This document shows positions 20,347 to 30,742 of a DNA stretch of 64,000 nt, one piece after another. Source of the stretch: Tubulanus polymorphus (lineage: Eukaryota > Nemertea > Palaeonemertea > Tubulaniformes > Tubulanidae); NCBI RefSeq assembly GCF_964204645.1, contig NC_134033.1, positions 16,184,155-16,248,154 on the forward strand. Direction: 5' to 3'. The position numbers and the translations under genes are program-made. Every line of letters begins with the position of its first letter. Within the stretch, counting starts at the first letter, position 1. The notes beneath the pieces were generated by a model. That model was not told the DNA's origin. It made no database searches and worked only from the letters and a program-made list of their open reading frames with translations.

Positions 20347-21417
20347 ATGGCAGACGAGATGGCCTCCAGCTCAATAATTATCGGTAACACTACTAGTACC
20401 GGTAGCAGCACCGCCACCGCTGAACCACTTTTCCGATGCCCCGTCAATTTTCTCTACGTCTTCAGATTCAACACTCTCGTCTATGCCCTGGGACCTATAT
20501 GCGCCTTGGGTATCTGTTTAAACGCTTTCAACGTATGCGTATTTCGACGCATGCGAGAGAGCGGGCAAGCTATCTACTTGCTCACGTTAATGTCCTGCGC
20601 GGATATCATCTATTTGGCGAACATCTTTCTCGACGGCCCGGTCCGTTTCGTAACGTCCTACGTCGTTTTCGGCGATGAGGTTTTCCGTCGTCGGCACACG
20701 ACTCTGTTTCCGATTTGGAATTGGATCGCGATCGCCTCGTACAAGTCGACGATGACCGTGCGAAATTGGGCCGTAGTTCTGACGGCCGTCGTTAGGTGTC
20801 TCCACATTTTATTTCCGCTGTGGTCGCGACGAGTCGTCGATCGTCGGTTCGTGAACGTCTGCGCGACAACAATCGTCGCCATAGCAGCCGTGTTATTCGT
20901 ACCGCGCTATTTCGGGTCGAAAATCATTTACGAACTGCCCTGTAAGGAGGCCCCGAGTTCGAGCCCGGTTTACGGTAAGTTCGTCAAAACCAAAGACATG
21001 GGTAAAATATTCACGCATATTTACATAGCGGTAACGGTGTGCGCACCGGCTCTGATACTGATTTTAGCCAATACGGTTTTGCTACGATCCGTCAGCCTTT
21101 CGAGTGTATCTCACAAAAAGATATCGACGAAAAGCGAAAACGACTCAAAACCGGGTTCGAACGCCAGGGCCACGCAGTTAGTCATAATAGCGACGTTCGT
21201 TTATCTGGTTTGCGAATTGCCGACTTTGATCTCTAGAATAGTTGAGTATTTTGTGAAATATGACCGAACGTTGTTAATGTTGTGCGTATCGGCAATCAGG
21301 GATAAACTAACCCCGCTGGACGCTGCTATCAATTGCCTCATATTCGTAATAGCCAGCGCCCATTTTAGAAAAACTGCCAGAAATATGCTATGCAAAGGTC
21401 GAAAAGCTAGCAACTAA
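20347..21417 (+). CDS. Rhodopsin-like GPCR, peptide-receptor type, with degenerate signature motifs
   Basis: An intronless 356-residue ORF with seven hydrophobic segments (about 45-66, 76-96, 120-155, 170-187, 222-247, 276-300, 322-340). It has an N-glycosylation site near the N-terminus (NTT at 14-16) and the TM2 aspartate (D86 in LMSCADIIYL). The layout resembles invertebrate FMRFamide-receptor-like orphans, but the ligand is unknown. The DRY motif is V-R-C (R150 kept), NPxxY is N-C-L-I-F (329-333), and no cysteine sits near the expected start of TM3, although C199 is present in the second extracellular loop. Intact seven-helix length argues for a real gene. It faces the LicD gene across about 1.3 kb. 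Confidence 0.85.
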   Translation: MADEMASSSIIIGNTTSTGSSTATAEPLFRCPVNFLYVFRFNTLVYALGPICALGICLNAFNVCVFRRMRESGQAIYLLTLMSCADIIYLANIFLDGPVRFVTSYVVFGDEVFRRRHTTLFPIWNWIAIASYKSTMTVRNWAVVLTAVVRCLHILFPLWSRRVVDRRFVNVCATTIVAIAAVLFVPRYFGSKIIYELPCKEAPSSSPVYGKFVKTKDMGKIFTHIYIAVTVCAPALILILANTVLLRSVSLSSVSHKKISTKSENDSKPGSNARATQLVIIATFVYLVCELPTLISRIVEYFVKYDRTLLMLCVSAIRDKLTPLDAAINCLIFVIASAHFRKTARNMLCKGRKASN

Positions 21418-21499
21418 CCCCCGATTAGCCAACCTGACAGGCAACTTTGGAGAAGTACCCTTTTTGCAAATATGTTACATCCAATATCACGTGCCCCCC

Positions 21500-21838
21500 A
21501 AAATCAAATTTGATGGAACCTGATGGCATCGCTACACTCAGCCGCGGCACGAACCCCTGCCACACTAGACCGGCTGCGCAGGTACATGCGCAGGTGTACC
21601 GCGCGAAGACTTGCAGCGCCAATCAGATTGCTCGTTGTATAATCGCTGAGGTAAATATCACGGAATAACTATAATTGGGAAAATCAGGGTTAAAATAAAA
21701 CGGGATATCTGATTGGCTAATAATGACATCTAAACTGGGCGCGTAGCTGCGCACACGGCTGCGCACACGGGAAGTGTGGCAGGGTTCCGTACCGTGGCAA
21801 TCACGATTCCATTAGGTTCGAATCCCTGTCGGGAGAGG
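21500..21838. mobile_element. Foldback element with B-box-like ends, copy 2
   Basis: The interior matches 2719-3034 (CACTAGACCGG, GCGCAGGTACATGCGCAGG, AAACGGGATATCTGATTGGC). The right end carries AGGTTCGAATCCCTGTCGGG. The left end has lost part of the terminal repeat (AACCTGATGGCATCGCTAC remains). It begins about 80 bp past the GPCR stop codon. A second end fragment lies at 22240-22270. Confidence 0.6.
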
Positions 21839-23140
21839 ATGAACCTTCTGACGCTTCAGATGAATGATATGATTCAAAATGATTTACATAAAGTTCTTGG
21901 TGGTGCCGATAGATGGCGAGCTGATAGCGAATCGCATCCAGGCGTTTCTTCCCGTTTGGAAAGAAACGGAACTGTAACGGCCATTTTAAATCAAAATCAT
22001 TTTCAGTTACGTCAAACGGTTACGTAATCAAAGAGACGTAGAGCGCCATCTATTCATGATAATTCAGAAAATAATGTTCGAATTTTGAATCAGGAAAGCG
22101 TCATTAGAGGAATATCTCATACGGAGCACATTTTCTAGTTAGTCTCGTTGCCCGATTTGCATAAAACGGTTCGTGACCGTTAGATGGCGAGTTGGTTGTA
22201 AATTATGGGATTCGAACATCGCGTTGCAAGAGTCCAATGTCATCAGGTTCGAATCCTAGCCGAGGAGGGAGGACATCTGCGGGATTTTGGTCGTTTCCTT
22301 TCCATTGATATCCATCGATACGAAAAATATAAGATAGCGAGCGATTTTAAAGTGAAATACAAGTTTTAATCACATTTATTCAATATATATATTTATAACA
22401 TACTATATTTCATACCCGTACAAAATACTATAATCATAATAAAACGATATTCAAATTTACATAAAGTAAGAAACATTATTTCTGAACGCAGTTTATAACA
22501 AATTCCCTATACAAAACAAATAATACATCACCGTTAAGAAATCAATAAATTCTGTTTTTTTTCATTTCGAAAATACGGTTCTTATCCTTTTCAAAGTGTA
22601 CCAGATCCCTGGTACATCATTTACAGTTGCTATAATCTATCTGTCCCCAGGAATCAGATCCACAGTTGTTGGTCATGACTCTTGTGGATTAAAACACAAT
22701 TAATTTACAATGATCTGATTTCAACTGTAGTCAAATCTTAACCGACAATCGCGGAACTGGATTCAGCAGGAGCCAGATGCACGGTCGTGACTTAGACGAG
22801 TCACACTCGAGATCCAATCTCAAACCATCTTAGTTTTATAATAAATCTTACGACTTAAGACAAATCTTAAAATTTGAGACGTTTCAGATTAAGTCACGAC
22901 CGTTGCTCGAGTCCATAGTTGAGACTGGAGTCCAAACGTGCTATCAAAAGGCTAGGGCTGATCATAGTAAATCAAAATTTGATTCGAGTTCTATGGGCTG
23001 ATAGGGCTGTTGGATAAGCTAAAGAACTCGGTTGGTCCTAGATTAGTCTTAAATCTAAGCCACAGCTATCGAACTGGGGTCCAAGTTTTATACCCCAATC
23101 ACTTATAGAAAATATATACTGAATCGTACGTACGTCCTAT

Positions 23141-24108
23141 TTAGAAATTCTCAAGGTCAGGAGATTGAAGGTCATCGACCGGTTTCATCGTACCGAGTTG
23201 CCAGTCTAACTCGCACGGATCAACAAACGCGTCGTCGCCTTGGAAATACGAGCCCGGTTCGTAGTAAACCGTGTCGTCGAATTCGAAATCGTCGTGACCG
23301 GCGTCGGAGAAATTAAAATCGGACACGCGACTGCTCGTGCGGGAAAGCGTGCCCGCTTTCTTACGACCCATCAGCGGCGTATTGTCCGTCGTCGAAGTCG
23401 GACTCGTGTCCTGGCCTTCCGCTTCCGGTCGGTTTTTAAACGTCAACGGTTTCAGATTGTTTTTATTGAGCGGAGTCAGGGTTAAACTGCGCAGGGATTT
23501 CGGAGATAGACTAGTCAGCGAACCTCTAGGCCGTGGTCGTGCGATGTTCTGGTTCGATTGACGTTCGACGAACGACGTGTCCTTCGTCGTCGGTTCGATG
23601 ACGGCCACGGTTTCGTTAGTTCCGTCGATTCTCGTTAGAGGGATATTCGGTGAACTGGGCGATGCTTGACTGTCGCGTTTATTGCTCGCCATTAACGGTT
23701 CTAACGACGGACTGTAGCAACCTTTATCTTTTAATCCGTACCGTTTATTCCTGTCGGCGGTCGAATCCAAAGTAGAACCGTCCGGCGGATTACGATACCG
23801 ATCCGCCTCTACTTCCTCGCCGTTTCGTCGCTCGTCGCCTTCGATTTTCAATTTTTTCCGATCGATTACGATGACGTCATCCATCGTATGGATTTCGAAG
23901 GTTGTTTTTTCCGTTTTCTCCGGGGAAGCCGGCACCACGTAGCTGAGTTTGCCTTGTTTTTTGAGTTTGCGGTATTTGTATAGAGCGGCTACGGCCCCGA
24001 TACATACCACCAGACAGAGAATGACCCCCACGGCCGCTACCGCTGTCTTCCATACACCCGTGTCCTTTTCCGCTACTATTGTGACGCCATTGTCCGTTCC
24101 GTTGTAAA
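23141..24108 (-). CDS. THSD1-like gene: membrane segment and cytoplasmic tail exon
   Basis: This terminal exon encodes a short juxtamembrane stalk, the helix TAVAAVGVILCLVVCIGAVA, a basic stop-transfer (YKYRKLKK) and a Ser/Thr/Pro-rich tail. The tail closes with an acidic, tyrosine-bearing segment (DFEFDDTVYYEPGSYF). The tail is probably disordered and phosphorylated (inference). The acidic end resembles the C-terminus of THSD1. Confidence 0.8.
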
Positions 24109-27100
24109 CTACAAATAATAAGCACATTTCAAACATAAGGTACGATAGTCAGATGCATAAATACACCTCGTTCACGTTCAGCGGCCATGTTGGATCGCGC
24201 GCGATTTCAATCGGATCTCACTAGACTTGGGCAAATTTCTTGGATTTTCGGTTTTCGAAGCTAGTCGACTATGTGGTCGGAACTAATAACCGAACGCACT
24301 ATATTTTGGTGGTGCCGCATTTCACAGTGTAAAACAGTTTAAAATGTTGTCTAAAGTTTTCTAAAAATTGAATGTTTTTATTTGAAAAATCGCTAATAAT
24401 TCTGGTTCTTCAAAAAGAACTTACCAAAAGATGTGTACTTCGCCTTGAATCCAAGGCCGCGTGGACCTTCATTTCCGGTCAGAGATAACTGAATTATTAC
24501 GACGTTATGGCGGCTGGTAATCGGTTCCGGCATTTCGCTTCCGGTTTCGCGTAGCAACATTTCGCGGTCGTGACCTTCACCGCTCCAGACGATCAGAGTT
24601 TGTTTACCTTCGTCGAGGTTGAATATTTGAAAGTTGATGGTAGCACGATGGGTTTCGGGTAGTTCTATACGCCACCTATTGACGCTTTCTGTGCATAATC
24701 CGTTCGTGTCGATGATGGCGGTCGTCTCGTTAAGGGTGCAACCACAATCACACCCGAACGCTGTAGGACGATATAGTAACTTATAAGACTTAAATGCTGA
24801 AAGGTACATTTTAATTACTAAAATCTACTAGTTGCTAATTAATCGATATTTCGTTAATTACAGAAAGATCGGTGCCTGTTTAATTACCTGAACATTCGGC
24901 CCAGCATTCTTTGCGATCGACCGTAGGACTTCCGCATGGTTTGCCGCCTTTGGCAGGCGGGGGACTGTCGCAAAGGCGGTACCGCTGTCGTTCGCCTTGA
25001 CCGCACTGGGCAGTACACGCCGACCAGTGAGACCATGCGCCCCATCCGCCGTCAACGACTTTGTAACAGAATCTGACAATTCGGAGAAATATAGTTGTTG
25101 GAACGCGGAATTATATTGTTGTTCATTGTTCGAAAAAATAATTCAAATGCATCTTACCATGAAATCGATAAACGTCGCCAGGAACCACATGATGGATTAG
25201 TTGTATATGAAATTAAAGAAAACGTAGTAATGAATTTTTTGATGAATTCGTTAAAATACGCGAACAATTTTTAAATGGATTAAAAAGTTGGATTCTTAGT
25301 ACGTAGCTTGTCGGTACTGAAGTAACCTGACAACTGGGCCCAGTTTTATAGACTGGTATTACCTTTAAGCCGGCTAACTTAATTTATTTTCAGTTGAGGG
25401 TTATTGGTATTATCAGTCTATAAAACCGGGCCCTGAATACCCTAGACCCAGTTGCACAATTCTCGCCCAGTTTTATAGACTGATATTACCTTAAACCCTA
25501 GGGCTAACTCAATTGATATTGGGTTAGCCCCAGGGTTAAAGGTAATACCAGTCAATAAAACCTGCCTCAGACTAACTTATGAAAGTCTAATATCTCACTA
25601 TGCGATCTCCTTTCAGATTCTACGCATTTTTCTTTTTCTTTTGAGTTTTTATTTGCGAATTGATGTCGACTCACAACACGAGAATCAGAGAGGCGAAATG
25701 TGAAAATCATTAACGGTAATTTGAGACGCGGCGTTTGATTGGTCGCGTGAAAGTAAAGGAAGTTCCTATCATTTAACGGTGATGAATTTGAAAGCTGTTT
25801 TAATTTGTCGTCAATAACAGCGGAGAAAAATTAATAGCTCGTAAGAAACCCGAGATGTTGAGTGTTGTTTAATTGCTGCCGCTGCTTCGTTTATTGATAT
25901 TTTAAATTGAAGAGGGCGATATTAATTTCGAAATACCACCGATCCATAAAATACGGTTAACAGGCAGCGAGACGGGAATGTGGAGGACAGGGATGAGGTA
26001 TAAGGGGGGGGGGGTGGACCATGGAGATAGAGCTCGGGAGACACGAAAAGATGTTACGCATATACCACAAGCTGTATAACCACTGGCCATATGGACTAGT
26101 TCCATTGGTCTACTGGTCAGCACGCTTGCTTTCTACGTACAAGACCCGGGTTCGATCCCCGGTGAGTGCGCGTAATTTCATTGTCACTTCTCTTCAAAAA
26201 GAACTGCTATCGAGTACGACTGATTTGTCAGTCAGTTTTATTTTGTGCATTAAATTCAACCTCATTTATTGAATATCAATGGAATAATATTTTGTATGCA
26301 GGAATTTAGTTGTTTCGAAATAAGAATAATTGACTCATGATTTATAAAGACAATGTGTCAGGAGGTGGAATAGAAATAGGGATATAAAGAGATAGTTATG
26401 AAAGGGCGGGGTCCGATCTAAGCACTTGTCCGATTGCCCGGGACAAGAATATTCTCATCAGGGCAAGCAGGTTATCATTATCACTTGTCCACCGGGCTAG
26501 TGCAATTTTATGTCACAAAGCTTTTTTCCCACTCGATACAACAGATGATAGTGCCACCAATCGGACTGTCTGTGAAGGGCAAGTATTTTTTTGGAGGGCG
26601 CAAGCAAAATTTCAGATATGCCTACCCCCCCGAGCAAGTGACTATCATTCCTTAGATCGGACCCTGAAGGGGGATGTGTTCGAAAACAGCTAGATGTGAG
26701 TGATGGTGATAGGGAGGGAGAGGAGTTGTAAGTTGTAAGAAGTTTGATTATGGAATTTATAGGGGGAAAAGAGGTCGGTTGTTGCTGCGTGTTCGATAGC
26801 GCATAACGAACCTAGGAGGTTGTTATATGGTGCATTAGACGGTGTGTAAGAGCCGGATAAAGTTGGTGTTAGAAAAATGTTTATCGACGACGGTTGTTTC
26901 TGAGAAATAGATTATCTCGCATTGAGTTGAGAGAGATCGGGTCGGGTCCCTGATGACAGTTTACTACATCTGCCGTCAACTGATAGTCGTCATCGTCATC
27001 GTCATCGTCATCATCATCATCAACGCTGCAGCTTTTCCTCCATATTCTTACGCGGTTGCCATGGATTTTGGGCGTATCGATGGTAACAGCGCGCCATCGA

Positions 27101-30100
27101 TCACGGTATATCTCGGTTAATGAGGCGTCGAGCGAAGAAAACGAGTGAGGCTTGTATTCTCCGATCTCGTTAAATCCCAGGTGAGAGAGAGAGAAAGAGA
27201 GAAACATCAAAGTGACGCCGCTGTGTGTAACCGGCGCGTCGGCTTTATTTATAGTCGCTGTGACTTGATGACAAAAGGATGAAATAATCCGATGACTCAC
27301 AGTCACGTGTTCATTCGACTCAAACATTCGCTGGAAAAACTTCGCATCCAGTTTTATGGAATTAAGTTAAACTAAAAAAACACAAAGGCTGATTTAGGGG
27401 ATGGACCGGGTGGGCTGGTCTAAGTTCAGAATGCGAATCTGCCCTCCTAAAAGTCGAAATAAATCCAAATGGGTCGTGATTAGGACCAGAAAAGCCCAAT
27501 TTGTCCTACGTTTTCTGAGGGAGGGTCGCCACCAGAAGCCTACACGGACTATCGTCCTTGCAACCCTCACATCGCTAAATCTGTACAAAAATGCCCATTT
27601 CGATTATCACGTCCACGCCTTTTGAAGGAATCCTAAATCCGTCCGTATAAATCGATGTTAAATCGCGCTGGTTACTTCGTGTTTTCAAGGTAGATAACAA
27701 TTCAAACGAAACCGTTTTAAACAAAACACTTTTCCGCGAATTTTGCGACCAGTTTCATAGGAAAAAAAGTTACATTGAGTTTGGATTGAATTACTGTTCG
27801 GTTCTGATACAAGCCTTTCGAATCCCTGAATGCTCTGAGCGCCAATCATATACTCAGATTCAAGGTTTCTGTTTCTGTTTTAAGGCAGGAGTGGACCAAG
27901 CCCAGGTTCCTGAGTACTGCTCAGCACCTATAACATGGAAAAATCTTGAATCTTTCGGGCTCTTGAGATGCAATCTGAGTCAATTTGAGGTATCAAATCT
28001 GTATCCGAAAAATATGAAATTTTGACATGTGAAAGAAAAATCATTCATAGAAAATAAGAATTTGACCAATTTTCGATTATTCAAATTGACCATTTTAAAT
28101 TACTTCTACCAGAACTTGAAAAAAATAGAAGGCACTTCTACAATCGTGAGTACCGCTCCAGCGGTAGCAGCGCCAGGCTGGATCCGCCCCTGAAGGGTGA
28201 GAGAAAAACCATGGATTTTGGCCAGAAATTTCAATTATCATTTGATCATTCCCGGAAAACCAATGGTTATATATACGAACGCGTGTCCTGTATCGGATTC
28301 TTTCCGTCCAATTTCCCGGGAGACCCCTGCATGAGCTATATATTTCGCCAGTCAACGAGGTCCATAACTCGTTTATGATAACACATAGTAAAACAGAACT
28401 TATATCCGCCAAACAGTAATCTGTTTACAAGACCATTAACGGCGAACTATTGGGAATTTAGTGGATTTAATTAACGACGAAAACCGTTCGAATAGAAACT
28501 GTCACATCATCTGCTATCGGGATCTGGCGTTCTCGTTATTTTCTCGGTGTTATATTAGACCGGGGGTTTAGGTGAGAGATTGACTGTGTGTGTGTGTACA
28601 GCAGCGGCGCACACGGCGCACACGGCACACGATATATCATTCAATAACCGTTGGGATGTGACACATCGCAAATTGTGGCATTATTCCGCAGGAAATTGTT
28701 CCGTTCCTCGACATAAATTCTCAGCGCTCGGCGACGAGTTTCGATGCACAGAATCGCGCGAGCGCGTGGACAGTTCCGCATGAGTTCAGACGACAGGATA
28801 TCCATCTGCGTCATCTCGTCGATCTGGATATCAGGTGACCGAATCGGTCGTGGGTGGGATATGCATATATAATGTAGTTGACCCAAGCGGAATTTTGAAG
28901 GAAGGGAAGGAGTTGATTTTTAAAAGGGTGGACCGGGAGTCGAAATTGTTCAGATTTCAACTCGATCACCGCAATTAGGAAGAAAAAGGAATTCCGTAAT
29001 TTGGTGAATCAGTGAAGATCACAATAAATCTAAAATCCCACAAAATGATATCTAGGTCAAATAAATAGGTAACTTACTAAGCTAGCAAATACTATGACAG
29101 AACCCACTATCCAAACCAAGAATTTATTTAATCAAAAATTATCCTGACGATGATATTGATTTCCTCACACTTGATCTCGAGTCTTTTAGAAGAGTAGACG
29201 AATTCTTTGTTTTAAAACATTTAAATCTGTATATATACTGGGTTCTTATTATATCACCTATTCTCAACGTTTGAGTGTGGCCATTCTACTATTGAATTAG
29301 TAAATGAAATAAGTAATTAGACATATCATTTAGACTGAAGAAGGATGAAATCACCCGAAATATTTCGAGTATTCTGAAAGAAATTTTTAGTCTTTCGACA
29401 ATATTGTTGAATTTCATATTTATGGAAATAGTTCTGTGTTCTCCATACTCGCTTGCCAGGGTTTGATTGCCGCCCGCTAGAGCTCACGCCAATACAAACG
29501 CTGGCCGCAAACCCTTAGATCGGTCCATTACACTGTTCACCAGTCTATGTAAGCCAATCAGATTTGGTACAACGCACCTGATTGGCTAGGTATATAGACT
29601 GGTGGGCGCTGAGCGGGAACCTGTCCAACCAAGAAATTTTGGACGGTGTTAGACACCGATAAAGAGTTTGCGGCCAGGGTTTTGTATTTGCGTGTGCAAC
29701 GGCCGGCGGCAATCAAACTCTGGCAAGCGAGGATGGGTTTTCTCGTTCTACTTACGCATTCCTTCGATGGTGGCGACGCATTTTGTGACCGGCTCGTCGA
29801 TAACGCCGTCGCTATCGACGCTCACGTAGCGAAAACAATAACCTAACATTTCGCGTTCGAACGTATCGCAGGGCAGCTTAAAATCCGAGTACCCCGAGCC
29901 GGTCCTGATCACATCTCTCTCGAAAAGATACGTCAAATCCTGCGCGGTCGTCCTGAGCATCGAATCATGCGTTCGATTGATGGCGAACACGCGTATTTTG
30001 TCGTCGTCGCCGATACATTTCGGGAAGTGTAAGACGACAGTTAGCGGAGTATTACACGGGTATAACGACCTGCGAGTAGGCACGACCTTGTAGACTTTAC

Positions 30101-30742
30101 TCGCCGACATTACTTGCATAGGACTGCTTTCGCTAATCGGCTCCGAGGTGGCGTACGCCGAATACAATAACGCCTGGTAATAACCGGCGTGTTCGAACCC
30201 GGAACAATTCAACAACATTGTATACTTGTAGTCTAACGACGATAGTTTGTAGACGTAATTTCGGTAGATCGTCTGACGTCGTTGGTATCTGACGTCGGAT
30301 TTCATCGGCTGCTCGCGTCCGTAGTAAACGACGTCCAAGTAATATTTCGAATGTCGGAACGATTCGCATTTCGCACCGGTTCCCTGGAACTGAATGCTGA
30401 CGTCATTGGTCAGCGCGGTCATTTTGATCGGCCACGTGAACGGTATTTCCGGCCAGTAAACGGTCAGAGTTTCCGAATGCGCCAGAGTTTTCCCGCTTTT
30501 CGTCAATTGGAAATAAAACTTGCCGGCGTAATCGATTATTCCGCATTTGAAAGTGACCGTTCCGTTTTTCTTCGGTTGCCGGATTCTTTCTTTGTAATAC
30601 GAGCTGCCGCCGAGATCGGCGTCCAGTAGTTCGACGAATGATCCGGAGATGTCGCCACCTGACGGTATTGTATATTCTACTGTGACGTCACCTTTCAGCG
30701 CGGTATAATGACGGACTGTAATCAAGTTGTAACTTCCGATTA
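23141..30742 (-). CDS. THSD1-like transmembrane receptor (5' end not found)
   Basis: Four exons joined in phase 1: 29756-30742, 24888-25058, 24425-24760 and 23141-24108 (stop at 23141). The product of about 820 residues has an N-terminal beta-rich ectodomain, one TSP1 repeat, a CUB-like domain, a membrane helix and a 250-residue cytoplasmic tail. Domain order and scattered identities (TVTFKCGIIDYAGKFYF, VYWPEIPF, LYPC, the tail motif EPGSYFQGDD) recall vertebrate THSD1, a focal-adhesion-linked membrane protein. The CUB-like exon has no counterpart that I know of in vertebrate THSD1. A signal-peptide exon is required upstream of 30742 but I could not identify it. A TTTATT (AATAAA on this strand) near 22375 may be the poly(A) signal. 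Confidence 0.78.
24425..24760 (-). CDS. THSD1-like gene: CUB-like domain exon
   Basis: A 336-nt phase 1-1 exon starts FGCDCGCTLNETTAIID and continues with WRIELPETHRATINFQIF, LIVWSGEGHD and HNVVIIQLSLTGNEGPRGLG ending in FKAKYTS. The alternating strands and the final G-F-x-A-x-Y are typical of CUB domains, although spacing is loose. Called CUB-like by eye only. Confidence 0.68.
24888..25058 (-). CDS. THSD1-like gene: TSP1 repeat exon
   Basis: A 171-nt phase 1-1 exon encodes a thrombospondin type 1 repeat: DGGWGAWSHWSACTAQCGQG, then RLCDSPPPAKGGKPC and ECWAEC. The WxxWxxC core and six cysteines are intact. The acceptor ACAAAG at 25059 was chosen over a stronger CAG 14 bases upstream because only it keeps phase 1 with the preceding exon. 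Confidence 0.85.
25333..25565. mobile_element. Two adjacent foldback elements (TTTTATAGACTGGTATTACC ends)
   Basis: Two near-palindromes of about 100 bp lie at 25333-25434 and 25464-25565. Each begins CCCAGTTTTATAGACTG and ends with the reverse complement (CAGTCTATAAAACCGGGC), with GGCTAACTCAATTGATATTG at the centre. Others occur at 55002-55114 and, diverged, 37215-37381. They lie in the large intron of the THSD1-like gene. Confidence 0.75.
26098..26168 (+). other. tRNA-like sequence with A and B boxes
   Basis: TTGGTCTACTGGTCAGCACG resembles an A box and CCGGGTTCGATCCCCGG forms a perfect 5-bp T-arm with a B box. The acceptor and D stems do not pair and only about four anticodon-stem pairs form. 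It is therefore a tRNA pseudogene or the head of a tRNA-derived SINE rather than a working tRNA. Confidence 0.45.
26408..26665. mobile_element. Foldback element (GGGTCCGATCTAAG ends)
   Basis: GGGGTCCGATCTAAGCACTTG at the left is mirrored by CAAGTGACT...CTTAGATCGGACCC at the right. The copy is about 258 bp, non-coding, inside the large THSD1-like intron. No second full copy was found in the window. Confidence 0.65.
29442..29736. mobile_element. Foldback element (CGCTTGCCAGGGTTTGATTG ends), copy 3
   Basis: The best-preserved member of this family: CGCTTGCCAGGGTTTGATTG at the left and GGCAATCAAACTCTGGCAAG at the right, with an inner palindrome around CCAATCAGATTTGGTACAAC. It is about 295 bp. 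It stops about 19 bp from the 5' splice site of exon 29756-30742. Confidence 0.78.
29756..30742 (-). CDS. THSD1-like gene: N-terminal ectodomain exon
   Basis: A 987-nt phase 1-1 exon of 329 codons. It begins IGSYNLITVRHYTALKGDV and contains two to three beta-sandwich-like stretches with paired cysteines, such as GTVTFKCGIIDYAG, CNTPLTVVLHFPKC and LPCDTFEREMLGYCF. The first stretch and WPEIPFTWPIKM resemble the Ig-like N-terminal part of THSD1. Its donor lies only about 19 bp from a foldback element (29442-29736). Confidence 0.78.

Noticed and set aside
28580-28783. Plus-strand ORF rich in AHTAH
   Set aside because: It is a short CACACGG simple repeat with no domain or splice context.
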